The notes: generated by a model not told the origin, from the letters alone. Shown: positions 9,242-17,554, numbered from the stretch's first letter. The stretch: 57,500 bases of DNA from Acidobacteriota bacterium (GCA_016871195.1 VFZN01000008.1:1-57500), one strand, 5' to 3'. Program-made: numbers and translations.

Positions 9242-10438
9242 ATGGCTGCCATCTATCCCTTTGCGGCTCTGCGACCGACGCCTGACGTCGCGGCACTCGT
9301 CTCATCCGTCCCCTACGATGTCGTCAATACGGATGAGGCCCGTGCGCTGGCGGCCGGCAACCCGCTCAGCTTCCTGCATGTGTCGCGTCCCGAGATCGAT
9401 CTGCCGCCGGGCAGCGATCCGCACGCGCCCGAGGTCTACCGCCGGGCCGCAGAGGCGTTCGCCGGGCTGACGCAGGCCGCGCCACTGGTACGCGAGGCGG
9501 CGCCGCATTTCTATGTCTACCAGCTGCACATGGGGACGCATGTGCAGACGGGCGTGGCCGCCTGTTTTTCCATCGACGAGTACGACGCCCATCTCATCCG
9601 GAAGCACGAGAAGACCCGGCCCGACAAGGAAGACGACCGCACCCGGCATCTCCTGGCGCTTGAGGCCCAGACCGGTCCGGTGTTCCTGACCTACCGCGCG
9701 TCGTCGGAGATCGACGTCGAGGTGCGACGCATCACAGCAACGGCACCGCTCTTTGACTTCATCGCGCCCGATCAGGTGCGGCACGTCACCTGGCGCGTCG
9801 ACCACGCGCACGATGCGGCCATCATTCACGGCTTCGCGGCGCTACCTCGGCTCTACATCGCGGACGGGCATCACCGTGCGGCCAGTGCGTCCCGGGCGCG
9901 GGCAGCGCTCGCCGCGCAGGGGCCGGGCGAGTGGGACCGCGTGCTCGCCGTGGCTTTCCCCAATGATCAGATGCAGGTGCTGCCGTATCACCGGGTGGCG
10001 TACGACCTGCACAGGCAGACCCCCGACGCCTTCCTGCACGCGCTCGGCCGGCGCGTCGCCGTCACAGCGAACGGGCCGGCAGCACCCGCCAGGCGCGGAC
10101 AGGTCAGCATGAGGCTCGGGCAACGCTGGTACACCCTCGACCTGCCCGGCGGCGAGACTCTCGATGTCGACTGGCTTGACCGCGAGGTGTTGACGCCGCT
10201 GCTCGGTATCACCGACGTGCGTACCGACCCGCGAATCGGGTTTGTGGGTGGCATCCGCGGTACCGCCGAGCTCGAACGACTCGTCGACGGGGGGCACGCC
10301 GCCGTGGCCTTTTCGATGTATCCCGTCTCGATGGACGACCTGATGCGGGTCGCCGATGCCGGTGGCATCATGCCGCCCAAGTCGACCTGGTTTGAGCCCA
10401 AGCTGCGCGACGGACTGCTCTCGCACCTGCTGCGGTAG
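9242..10438 (+). CDS. DUF1015 family protein
   Basis: A 398-residue protein of the DUF1015 family, matching the usual length of about 400. Signatures seen are the N-terminal YPFAALRPTPD, SSVPYDVVNTDEARALAAGNPLSFLHVSRPEID, KHEKTRPDKEDDRTRHLLALEAQTGP and the central LYIADGHHRAASA. The family's activity is not established; it is often found next to serine-biosynthesis genes (serA/serC), and here serC lies 46 bp downstream on the same strand. GAGG-like bases just precede the ATG (ACCTGAGGAACGGC). It is probably cytosolic; no signal peptide is present. Confidence 0.88.
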   Translation: MAAIYPFAALRPTPDVAALVSSVPYDVVNTDEARALAAGNPLSFLHVSRPEIDLPPGSDPHAPEVYRRAAEAFAGLTQAAPLVREAAPHFYVYQLHMGTHVQTGVAACFSIDEYDAHLIRKHEKTRPDKEDDRTRHLLALEAQTGPVFLTYRASSEIDVEVRRITATAPLFDFIAPDQVRHVTWRVDHAHDAAIIHGFAALPRLYIADGHHRAASASRARAALAAQGPGEWDRVLAVAFPNDQMQVLPYHRVAYDLHRQTPDAFLHALGRRVAVTANGPAAPARRGQVSMRLGQRWYTLDLPGGETLDVDWLDREVLTPLLGITDVRTDPRIGFVGGIRGTAELERLVDGGHAAVAFSMYPVSMDDLMRVADAGGIMPPKSTWFEPKLRDGLLSHLLR

Positions 10439-10469
10439 GCACTGCGTCGGTCGGCGAGCACGGCCGCGC

Positions 10470-10475
10470 TAAAAT
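10470..10475 (+). promoter_or_regulatory. -10-like TAAAAT of serC
   Basis: TAAAAT ends 9 nt before the serC ATG at 10485. If used as a -10 box, transcription would begin about 2-3 nt before the start codon. An AGGG lies in the same short gap, which could instead act as a ribosome-binding site for a transcript begun further upstream. Confidence 0.45.
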
Positions 10476-10484
10476 GAGGGCACC

Positions 10485-11579
10485 ATGTCTACGACTCCTG
10501 CCCGTCCCTATAACTTCTCGGCCGGTCCCGCCGTGCTGCCCCTGCCCGTGCTCGATGAAGCCCAGCGCGATCTCATCAGCCTGCCCGGCGTCGGCATGTC
10601 GGTGCTCGAGATCAGCCACCGCTCAAAGGCGTTCGAAGACATTCTGGCCCGTGCCGAAGCCGATGTCCGCACGCTGGGGCGCGTGCCCGACAACTACAAG
10701 GTGCTCTTCCTTCAGGGCGGAGCCTCGATTCAGTTCTCGATGGTGCCGCTGAACCTGCTCACCGACGGGCGTGCCGCCGACTACATCGTCACCGGGGGCT
10801 GGTCGCAGAAGGCGGTTAAGGAAGCCAAGCGCGTCGGTATCGTCAACATCGCCGGCTCGACCGAGGCTGAGAACTTCAACCGCATTCCCCGTCAGGACGA
10901 GCTGACGCTCGACCCGAATGCGGCGTATGTGCACATCACCACGAATAACACGCTCTTCGGCACCGAATGGAAGGCCGAGCCGCAGGTCGGAGATGTGCCG
11001 CTCGTGGCGGACGCCTCCTCGGACATCTTCAGCCGGCCCATCGACGTGGCCCGCTACGGCCTGATTTACGCCGGGGCGCAGAAGAATCTCGGACCGTCGG
11101 GCGTGACAATGGTTATTGTGCGTGAGGACCTGCTGGCGCGATCGTCCAAGTCGCTGCACACGATGATGAACTACGCCGTGCACGCCGAAAACGGTTCGAT
11201 GTACAACACGCCGCCGTGCTTCGGCATCTATCTGATGGGCCTGGTCATGCGCTGGGCCATCGGCGAGGGTGGGCTCGAGACGATCGGTACCCGGAATGCG
11301 GAGAAGGCGCGCACGCTGTACGGGGAAGTGGACCGCACGGGCTTCTACCGTGGCACCGCGCAGGCCGACAGCCGGTCGCAGATGAATGTGACGTTCCGGC
11401 TGCCGAGTGAAGACCTCGAGAAGCTATTCGTGAAGGAATCAACGGCAGCCGGACTCGATGGGCTGAAGGGCCATCGGTCGGTGGGCGGTATGCGCGCTTC
11501 GATCTACAACGCGTTCCCGCAGGCCGGCGTCGACGCCCTCGTCGACTTCATGCGCCACTTCGAACAGCGCCACGGCTGA
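10485..11579 (+). CDS. serC: Phosphoserine aminotransferase
   Basis: Converts 3-phosphohydroxypyruvate and glutamate to phosphoserine in serine biosynthesis (and is often also used in the PLP pathway). The 364-residue sequence carries the standard N-terminus YNFSAGPAVLP, FLQGGASIQFSMVPLNLL, VTGGWSQKAVKEAKR, ADASSDIFSRPIDV and the PLP lysine in IYAGAQKNLGPSG, plus the C-terminal GLKGHRSVGGMRASIYNA. All match the SerC family closely. A phosphoglycerate dehydrogenase gene is not in the window. The DUF1015 gene is its upstream neighbour; the converging pcnB-like gene lies 33 bp downstream with a possible hairpin between. Confidence 0.95.
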   Translation: MSTTPARPYNFSAGPAVLPLPVLDEAQRDLISLPGVGMSVLEISHRSKAFEDILARAEADVRTLGRVPDNYKVLFLQGGASIQFSMVPLNLLTDGRAADYIVTGGWSQKAVKEAKRVGIVNIAGSTEAENFNRIPRQDELTLDPNAAYVHITTNNTLFGTEWKAEPQVGDVPLVADASSDIFSRPIDVARYGLIYAGAQKNLGPSGVTMVIVREDLLARSSKSLHTMMNYAVHAENGSMYNTPPCFGIYLMGLVMRWAIGEGGLETIGTRNAEKARTLYGEVDRTGFYRGTAQADSRSQMNVTFRLPSEDLEKLFVKESTAAGLDGLKGHRSVGGMRASIYNAFPQAGVDALVDFMRHFEQRHG

Positions 11580-11584
11580 CCTGC

Positions 11585-11610
11585 GGCGGACAGCGCGTCG
11601 GTCGTCCGCC
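11585..11610. terminator. Possible hairpin between serC and pcnB-like gene
   Basis: GGCGGAC (11585-11591) pairs with GTCCGCC (11604-11610), a 7-bp stem with a 12-nt loop in the 33-bp convergent gap. There is no clear U-run, so this is a tentative call. Confidence 0.35.
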
Positions 11611-11612
11611 CC

Positions 11613-13031
11613 TTACGATGGTTCGGGGCGGCGTCCGGCGCCTCCGCGTCGGCGTCCTCCGCGTCGGCGCCGCCTGCGCCGGGGCTCACCCGGCTGCGCT
11701 GCCCCCTCGCCCTCCCCGTGTGACGCCTGGGCCGCATCAGGCGCATCCGCGCGCACGGCCTCGATAAAGCCCTTCCAGTGTTCAATCACTTCGGGGCTCG
11801 CTCCATGGACGGTGAGCCAGGTGAGGGCGTCTTCAAACGGTCCCCGCGACATCAGCGTGCGCCGCGCGCGCGGACTGGCTTCGAGGTCGCGCAGCCGTCC
11901 TTGCATCGACAGCAGCTGTCGCAGGCGTTCCGAGTCGCGGCGAGCCACAGGCAGTGTGCCGAACTTGAGCACGGGAGGCTTTGGGCGCCGCTCGCGACGC
12001 CCCTGCACCCACGGGCGACCCCGTGACGGCGTCCGGGGAGCATCGTCAGCCCCATCGTCGGTCGACGAGCCGGCCCCGGTGTTGGTCTCGACGGCCGAGT
12101 CGACGTCGTGATCCGGGACGGCCGGCGCCGCCTTCGGCATCAGCCCCAGCGGCAGCAGCAGCGACCCGAGCAGCACGGGGTTCGTCAGCTGCGGCGGTAG
12201 GTCGACATACCGCTTGCGGTACTGGTCGAGCGCCTCGAGCGAGGTCCACAACGGCTGATGCGCCGCACGGCGCTGCAACTCTGGAGTCACCGCGTCGAGC
12301 AGTCCATGCTGCGCCATCAGCCGGAAGGTGGCCGCAGCCGAGCCTGACCGCAGAATCTTGTAATACTCCTCGATGAGCCGGGCCGGTGAGGCCTGTCCCA
12401 TCAGCTGCCGCTGATCGGCCATCGCCTCCACAATCGGCGGATCGAGCGTGAAGCCCAGACGCGCAGCGAAGGCGACGGCCCGCAGCATGCGTACCGGATC
12501 TTCCTGAAAGCGTTCGTAGGGATCGCCAATGCAGCGGATGATGCCGCGCTGCAAATCGTCGAGGCCCCCGACATAGTCGATCACCGAGAAGGTGGCGATG
12601 TCGTAGAACAGCGCGTTGATCGTGAAGTCGCGGCGGAAGGCATCTTCCTCTGGTGTGCCGAAGGTGTTCTCGTTCGAGACGCCGCCGCCCGGCCCGACCA
12701 CCTCTTCCACCGGTTCGTCATTCGGCAGGTTGCGGCGGAAAGTGGCCACCTCAATGGTCTTCAGACCAAACCGCACGTGTGCCAGTCGGAAGCGCCGGCC
12801 GATAATCCAGCAGTTCCGGAAGAGCTTCTTGATCTGATAGGGATGGGCGTCGGTGCCGACGTCGAAGTCCTTGGGGGTCCGTCCCAGCAGCAGATCACGC
12901 ACGCCGCCGCCGACGAGATAGGCCGTGTAATTGAAGTCACGGAGCCGGTACAGCACCTTCAGGGCGTCCGGATCTATCAGGCTCCGGGAAATCACGTGCG
13001 CCTCGCGGGGCACGATCACGGGCTCAACCAT
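11613..13031 (-). CDS. PcnB-type poly(A) polymerase / tRNA nucleotidyltransferase-family protein
   Basis: A class II nucleotidyltransferase of 472 residues. The catalytic head is clear: YLVGGGVRDLLLGRTPKDFDV with the DxD pair D55/D57, RRDFTINALFYD, and RFQEDPVRMLRAVAFAARLGF. The sequence after that resembles PcnB (poly(A) polymerase I) more than CCA-adding enzymes, including the RSGSAAATFRLM region. Activity (polyadenylation versus CCA repair) cannot be decided by eye. The C-terminal tail is unusual: a basic run with GRPWVQGRRERRPK and, at the very end, RRRRRRRGGRRRGGAGRR. I chose the ATG at 13031 because the conserved fold starts soon after and a TACAAT lies 8 nt upstream; a longer frame exists to 13103 with weak start codons. 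Confidence 0.85.
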   Translation of the reverse strand: MVEPVIVPREAHVISRSLIDPDALKVLYRLRDFNYTAYLVGGGVRDLLLGRTPKDFDVGTDAHPYQIKKLFRNCWIIGRRFRLAHVRFGLKTIEVATFRRNLPNDEPVEEVVGPGGGVSNENTFGTPEEDAFRRDFTINALFYDIATFSVIDYVGGLDDLQRGIIRCIGDPYERFQEDPVRMLRAVAFAARLGFTLDPPIVEAMADQRQLMGQASPARLIEEYYKILRSGSAAATFRLMAQHGLLDAVTPELQRRAAHQPLWTSLEALDQYRKRYVDLPPQLTNPVLLGSLLLPLGLMPKAAPAVPDHDVDSAVETNTGAGSSTDDGADDAPRTPSRGRPWVQGRRERRPKPPVLKFGTLPVARRDSERLRQLLSMQGRLRDLEASPRARRTLMSRGPFEDALTWLTVHGASPEVIEHWKGFIEAVRADAPDAAQASHGEGEGAAQPGEPRRRRRRRGGRRRGGAGRRPEPS

Positions 13032-13039
13032 GGACCTGC

Positions 13040-13045
13040 ATTGTA
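13040..13045 (-). promoter_or_regulatory. -10-like TACAAT of the pcnB-like gene
   Basis: On the minus strand TACAAT ends 8 nt before the ATG at 13031, in the near-leaderless arrangement common in this window. A second possible -10, TAAAAT (13093-13088), would instead give a leader of about 50 nt. Confidence 0.4.
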
Positions 13046-13082
13046 GCGCGGGGCGGAAGGCACCCCGGCCGGGCTTCCCGTG

Positions 13083-13142
13083 GTTCCATTTTAGTTCAAA
13101 CAACAGAAAATCATTGTTTTGACGTATTTACATGGGTACTTA
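13083..13142. promoter_or_regulatory. AT-rich divergent intergenic patch with operator-like inverted repeat
   Basis: A strikingly AT-rich stretch within very GC-rich surroundings, between the minus-strand pcnB-like gene and the plus-strand TPR gene. AAACAA (13098-13103) and TTGTTT (13114-13119) form a perfect 6-bp inverted repeat with a 10-nt centre, the size of a dimeric repressor site. A TTGACG (13119-13124) overlaps its right arm. Whether it is an operator is inference. Confidence 0.4.
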
Positions 13143-13163
13143 CCCGGAAAGTCCCGGTGGTCG

Positions 13164-13169
13164 TAAGAT
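13164..13169 (+). promoter_or_regulatory. -10-like TAAGAT of the TPR gene
   Basis: TAAGAT ends 9 nt before the ATG at 13179, again predicting a near-leaderless transcript. No good -35 is visible at 16-18 nt. Confidence 0.35.
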
Positions 13170-13178
13170 ACAGCGGTC

Positions 13179-13988
13179 ATGGGCGGTCGACACGTTCTCT
13201 GGGGGATGGTGGTGGCAGGGGTGCTGTTGCTGTGGGGCACGGCGGCTCAGGCGCAGGACTTGACCCGGGCCCACCAGCTCTACAACGACGGCCGCTATGC
13301 CGAGGCCATCGAGGCGGCGACGCAGGCGCAGGCCGTGCCCGCCGTCAGACATGCGGCCGGGGTCGTGCTGGCCCGTGCCCACCTCGAGCGCTTCCGCGAT
13401 GCCGGAGACCCGACCGACCTGGTGGCGGCCCGCGCCGCGCTGTCGGCCGTGCAGGTCGCGGCGCTGCCTGCGCGCGTGCGCGTCGATTATCTGTTTGGTC
13501 TGGGACAGGCCCTCTTCTTCGACAACAGCACGGGGGCCGCGGCCGAGCTGTTTGCCAGTGCAACGGCCGACGCCTGGGCGGTGGATGCCGCACTTGGTGA
13601 GGCGATGACCGACTGGTGGGGCAGCGCCGTTGAACGTGAGCTCGATGGGCAGCCATCCGAGGTGCGGCGCGAGCGTTTCAGGCTACTGGCCGACCGCATG
13701 CGGCACGAGCTGGCGCAGCATGCCACCGCCGCGGCTCCGGCCTACTGGGTGGCGGCAGCCCTCAGGGGCGCCGGGGAACCCGAGCCGGCCTGGGATGCGG
13801 CCGTGGCCGGGTGGGTACGCGCTCCGATGACGGGCCTGACGGCGGCGTCACTGCGGGCCGACCTCGACCGCCTGGTGCTCGACGCCATCATTCCCGACCT
13901 GGCCGCCACGCGGCCCGCCGCCGAGGTGGCCGCGGCCACGTCGCAGTGGCGCGCCGAGTGGACGCTGGTTCGGCAGCGCTGGCGCTAG
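13179..13988 (+). CDS. Exported TPR-like protein, unknown function
   Basis: A 269-residue protein with a signal peptide (VLWGMVVAGVLLLWGTAAQAQ, cleavage near AQA-QD at residue 26). The mature part is all-helical and alanine-rich, beginning with a TPR-like unit (LTRAHQLYNDGRYAEAIEAATQAQ) and continuing with degenerate repeats. It is probably periplasmic, acting as a binding scaffold, but I do not recognise a named family. It is transcribed away from the pcnB-like gene, and its TAG stop overlaps the stop of polA on the other strand in the palindrome CTAG (13985-13988). Confidence 0.7.
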   Translation: MGGRHVLWGMVVAGVLLLWGTAAQAQDLTRAHQLYNDGRYAEAIEAATQAQAVPAVRHAAGVVLARAHLERFRDAGDPTDLVAARAALSAVQVAALPARVRVDYLFGLGQALFFDNSTGAAAELFASATADAWAVDAALGEAMTDWWGSAVERELDGQPSEVRRERFRLLADRMRHELAQHATAAAPAYWVAAALRGAGEPEPAWDAAVAGWVRAPMTGLTAASLRADLDRLVLDAIIPDLAATRPAAEVAAATSQWRAEWTLVRQRWR

Positions 13989-16666
13989 GGCTTCGCATCC
14001 TTCCAGTTGGTGCCAATACCCACGTCGACGTCGAGCGGCACCGACAGGTGGGCCGCCCCTGACATGTGCTCGCGCATCAGGGCCTGTACGTCATCGGCCT
14101 CCTCGGCCGGGCACTCGCAGACTAGTTCATCGTGCACGGTCAGAATCATCCGCGCCTGGCCGCGCCGCGCCGACAGCGCCCGATCAATCGCCACCATCGC
14201 GTATTTGAGAATATCGGCGGCGGTGCCCTGGATGGGCATGTTCACCGCCATGCGCTCGGCGGCCGCACGTACCTGCCCATTGCGGCTGTTCACGTCGGGC
14301 ACGGCCCGTCGCCGGCCGAACAAGGTGCTGACCACGCCCGTTCGGCGGGCCTCCTCGATGGTGGCATCGATGAATGTCCGCACCCCCGGCAGCCCTGCGA
14401 AATAGGCATCGATGAACTGCTGCGCCAGCGGCTGGCTGACGCCGATGTCGCGCGCCAGCGTGAACGCCGTTTTGCCGTAGAGCAGACCATAGTTGATGAT
14501 CTTCGCGCGGCGACGCAGTTCGTGGGCATCGAGCCCGTGCGCCTCGCCAAACACCTGTCGCGCCGTGCGGTCGTGAATGTCGTCGCCCCGTACAAACGCC
14601 GCGGTCAGTGTCTCGTCACCCGAGAGGTGGGCCAGCACACGCAGCTCGATCTGCGAATAGTCCGCCGACACCAGTCGCCACCCCGGGTCGGTGATGAACG
14701 CCTGTCGAATCTCGCGACCCAACGCCGTACGAATCGGAATGTTCTGCAGGTTCGGGTCACTGCTGCTCAGCCGACCCGTGGCTGCCACCGCCTGGTTGAA
14801 CTGCGTGTGTACGCGGCCGGTGTCGGGGTGCACCAGCTGCGGCAGCGCATCGATGTAAGTGCCCTTCAGTTTCGCCAGGCTGCGCCACTCGAGAATCAGG
14901 CGCGGCAGCTCGTGCATCTCCGAGAGGGTCTCGAGCACCTCGACCGCCGTCGAGGGCGTGCGCGTCGTGCCGGTGCGCTTGATCACCGGCAGCTGCAGGG
15001 TGTCGAACAGAATCTCGGCCAGTTGCTTCGGCGAGTTGATGTTGAACATCGACCCGGCCAGAGCGTATATCTCCGCCGCCTGCTGTTCCATCACCAGTTC
15101 GAGCCGGCTGCTCAGCTGCGCGAGGGCTGCAGTGTCGACCCGCACGCCGGCCTGCTCGAGACGGGCCAGGATGGGAATCAGCGGCTGCTCGAGGGTGTCG
15201 TAGACGGCTGCCAGTCCTTCGCGGTCGAGCGCGTCACGGAAGCGACCCGACAGTTGCAGGGCGAGGTCGGCACGCTCACCCGAAAACACCAGCACATCGT
15301 CAGCACCGAGGTCGCTGAAGGCCCGGGCGCGCGCCCCGCGTCCGCACACGTCCTCGTCGGTCTGGGCCCGGTACCCCAGATGCTCGAGGGCCAGCGGCTC
15401 GAGATCCTGACTCGATCGCGTCGCATCGAGCACATACGCGGCCACCATCGTGTCGAGGCCCAGGCCCCGCAGCGCAACGCCGTAGCGCGCCAGCACCACG
15501 ATCATCGACTTGAGGTCGTGGCCCACCTTCCGGCACCCCGCATGCTCGAGCACCGGGGCCAGCACCGGCAGCGCCTCGGCCGGGTCGAGCGAGCCGTCGC
15601 CCATGAACCCGATGTGCCCGAGCGGCACATACCAGGCCTGACGCGCCCTCGTCGACAGCGAAATGCCGATGAGGCGTGCCCGCATGGGAGCCTGTCCATC
15701 GGTGATCAGGTGCAGTGCCACTCGCTCCGCAGCACTGAGATCGGCGGCCACTCGGCCCAGGTGCGCGAGGTCGCCCACGACTTCGTACGACCGGGCGACC
15801 GTTGCGGCCGTCGGCGCAAACTCCGTGATCAGCGTGCGGAAGCCCAGTGACGAAAACAGCGTGTAGCAGCGGTCGGCCTGCGGCCCGGCATAGCGCAGAT
15901 GCGCCTCGTCAAAGGGCACATCCACGGCCGCGTGAATCGTCACCAGCTCGCGGCTGTGCCGGGCCTCGTCGGCATGTGCCTTCAGCGCCTCCCGATACTT
16001 CTTCTGCGGCACCTCGTCGGCACGCGCGAGCAGCGCATCGAGTGATCCGAAGGTGGTGATGAGATCGCGCGCTCCCTTTTCCCCAATGCCCGGCACGCCT
16101 TTGACGTTGTCGACCGCATCGCCCATCAGCGACAGCACGTCGATTACCTGCGACGGGGGCACCCCGAACTTCGCCTGTACACCGGCTTCGTCGTACCAGG
16201 TGCCCTCGTCTTTCGGGTTGAAGACCCGGATGGGGCCGCCCACCAGCTGGAAAAAATCCTTGTCGCCTGTGACGAGCGCCACCTCGAAGCCGGCGGCGGC
16301 CGCCTTCCGCGCCAGCGTGCCCAGGACGTCATCTGCTTCGAAGCCGTCGACATTCAGAATGGGCACTCCGAGTGCCTCGCACGCCTCATGAATCCACGGC
16401 TGCTGCTCGACGAGGTCATCGGGCATCGGTGCCCGGTGCGCCTTGTAGTCGGCCGACAGCTGCGACCGGAACGTGGCCTCGGGTCCATCGAACGAGGCGG
16501 CGATGTGTGTCGGGTGATGGTCGGCAATCAGCTTGCGCAGCATCTGCACGAAACCGTAGACGGCATTGGTCGAACGGCCGTCAGGACCGGTCAGGCCACG
16601 GATGGCGTGATACGCCCGATACATCTGGTTGCTGCCGTCGATCAGGAAGAGGGTGGGAGCGGACAT
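13985..16666 (-). CDS. polA: DNA polymerase I
   Basis: The repair and Okazaki-fragment-processing polymerase, 893 residues. Domains in order: 5'-3' exonuclease (1-290; DGSNQMYRAYHAI, GFEADDVLGTLA, TGDKDFFQL, VPGIGEKGA), a 3'-5' exonuclease fold (about 310-500) and the family A polymerase (SSDPNLQNIPIRT, motif A DYSQIELRVLAHLSGDE, motif B RRAKIINYGLLYGKT, motif C LTVHDELVCE). The proofreading site looks dead: the Exo I Asp and Glu correspond to H319 and I321 in VALHLITD, and the Exo II Asp to M388 in HDLKSM. Loss of proofreading also occurs in other PolA lineages. The gene is convergent with the upstream TPR gene and divergent from a lipoprotein gene. Confidence 0.95.
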   Translation of the reverse strand: MSAPTLFLIDGSNQMYRAYHAIRGLTGPDGRSTNAVYGFVQMLRKLIADHHPTHIAASFDGPEATFRSQLSADYKAHRAPMPDDLVEQQPWIHEACEALGVPILNVDGFEADDVLGTLARKAAAAGFEVALVTGDKDFFQLVGGPIRVFNPKDEGTWYDEAGVQAKFGVPPSQVIDVLSLMGDAVDNVKGVPGIGEKGARDLITTFGSLDALLARADEVPQKKYREALKAHADEARHSRELVTIHAAVDVPFDEAHLRYAGPQADRCYTLFSSLGFRTLITEFAPTAATVARSYEVVGDLAHLGRVAADLSAAERVALHLITDGQAPMRARLIGISLSTRARQAWYVPLGHIGFMGDGSLDPAEALPVLAPVLEHAGCRKVGHDLKSMIVVLARYGVALRGLGLDTMVAAYVLDATRSSQDLEPLALEHLGYRAQTDEDVCGRGARARAFSDLGADDVLVFSGERADLALQLSGRFRDALDREGLAAVYDTLEQPLIPILARLEQAGVRVDTAALAQLSSRLELVMEQQAAEIYALAGSMFNINSPKQLAEILFDTLQLPVIKRTGTTRTPSTAVEVLETLSEMHELPRLILEWRSLAKLKGTYIDALPQLVHPDTGRVHTQFNQAVAATGRLSSSDPNLQNIPIRTALGREIRQAFITDPGWRLVSADYSQIELRVLAHLSGDETLTAAFVRGDDIHDRTARQVFGEAHGLDAHELRRRAKIINYGLLYGKTAFTLARDIGVSQPLAQQFIDAYFAGLPGVRTFIDATIEEARRTGVVSTLFGRRRAVPDVNSRNGQVRAAAERMAVNMPIQGTAADILKYAMVAIDRALSARRGQARMILTVHDELVCECPAEEADDVQALMREHMSGAAHLSVPLDVDVGIGTNWKDAKP

Positions 16667-16706
16667 GCGGCGCCTTCAAGGTATCACTCGGCCTGCGGCA
16701 TCACGT

Positions 16707-16712
16707 TACAAT
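16707..16712 (+). promoter_or_regulatory. -10-like TACAAT before lipoprotein gene
   Basis: TACAAT ends exactly 7 nt before the GTG at 16720. The same 7-nt spacing to the start codon is found at acs, mcm and tyrS, supporting both the promoter and the choice of GTG. Confidence 0.5.
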
Positions 16713-16719
16713 CGGGGCC

Positions 16720-17481
16720 GTGACGTCTCTCCGTCGTGTTACCAGCGGCCGGGTCCGCTGGCACCTTGCGCTGTGCTGCAGCCTGTCGCTGCTGGCCGCC
16801 TGCAGCGCGAATCCGCTGTCGCGCAAGTACGAATACGAAGAAGAACTGGTACTCGACACCGATGGCTCGGCCACCCTCTTTGTCAACGCTGCAGTACCCG
16901 CCCTGGTCGCGCTGCGCGGTGTCGACCTTCCGCTCGACCCGTCGGCCCGGCTCGACCGCCAGGATGTGCGCGCCGTCTTCGAATCGCCGGTGGCCAATGT
17001 GGTCAACGTCAGCCTGTCGCGGCGCGACGGCCGCCGCTACGTGCATGTGCGTCTCGATGTGCCCGATGTTCGCCGGCTGTCCGAGGCACGGGTCTTCGGA
17101 TGGTCCACCTATGCCCTCACCCCGGATGAGGACCAGCGCGTCAGATTCCGTCAGCAGGTCGGGGCATCGGCGGCCCGCGCAGTGGGTGAGGTCGGCTGGA
17201 CCGGCAGCGAACTGGTGGCCTTCCGTCTGCGGCTACCCAGTCGCGTGACGTTCCACAACGCGCCCTCACGCGAAATTCTCCGCGGCAACATCATCGTCTG
17301 GGAGCAGGGCCTGACCCAGCGGCTGAGCGGTACGCCCCTCGACGTCGAGGTCGTGATGGATGAAGGATCCATCCTGAAGAACACGCTGACGCTGTTCGGG
17401 CTCGTGATGATGCTCGTGGCCATCACGTTCGCGGCCTTCGTGGCGTTTGTCCGCAGCCGAGGCCGCAAGACAGCCACCTAG
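16720..17481 (+). CDS. Lipoprotein with C-terminal membrane helix, unknown function
   Basis: A 253-residue protein I do not recognise. The N-terminus is a lipoprotein signal (VRWHLALCCSLSLLAAC, lipobox LAAC, Cys28). The middle is predicted beta-rich (ELVLDTDGSATLFVNAAVPAL, RYVHVRLDVPDVRRL, LVAFRLRLPSRVTFHN). It ends with one long hydrophobic helix (LFGLVMMLVAITFAAFVAFV) and a short basic tail. Being tethered both by lipid and by a C-terminal transmembrane helix suggests an inner-membrane protein with its body in the periplasm. GTG 16720 was chosen for the TACAAT box 7 nt upstream; the frame is open further upstream but overlaps the divergent polA gene. Confidence 0.65.
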   Translation: MTSLRRVTSGRVRWHLALCCSLSLLAACSANPLSRKYEYEEELVLDTDGSATLFVNAAVPALVALRGVDLPLDPSARLDRQDVRAVFESPVANVVNVSLSRRDGRRYVHVRLDVPDVRRLSEARVFGWSTYALTPDEDQRVRFRQQVGASAARAVGEVGWTGSELVAFRLRLPSRVTFHNAPSREILRGNIIVWEQGLTQRLSGTPLDVEVVMDEGSILKNTLTLFGLVMMLVAITFAAFVAFVRSRGRKTAT

Positions 17482-17554
17482 CCTTCCGCTCCGTCAGGCC
17501 AGGCCCGCGACCCTGCCTCGCGCGCGGCACTCGCAGCGTCGGGGATGTGGAAAC

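Noticed and set aside
14132-15850. A 572-codon open frame antisense to polA
   Set aside because: Low-complexity His/Arg/Gln-rich translation with no recognisable motif; polA on the other strand has every catalytic motif.
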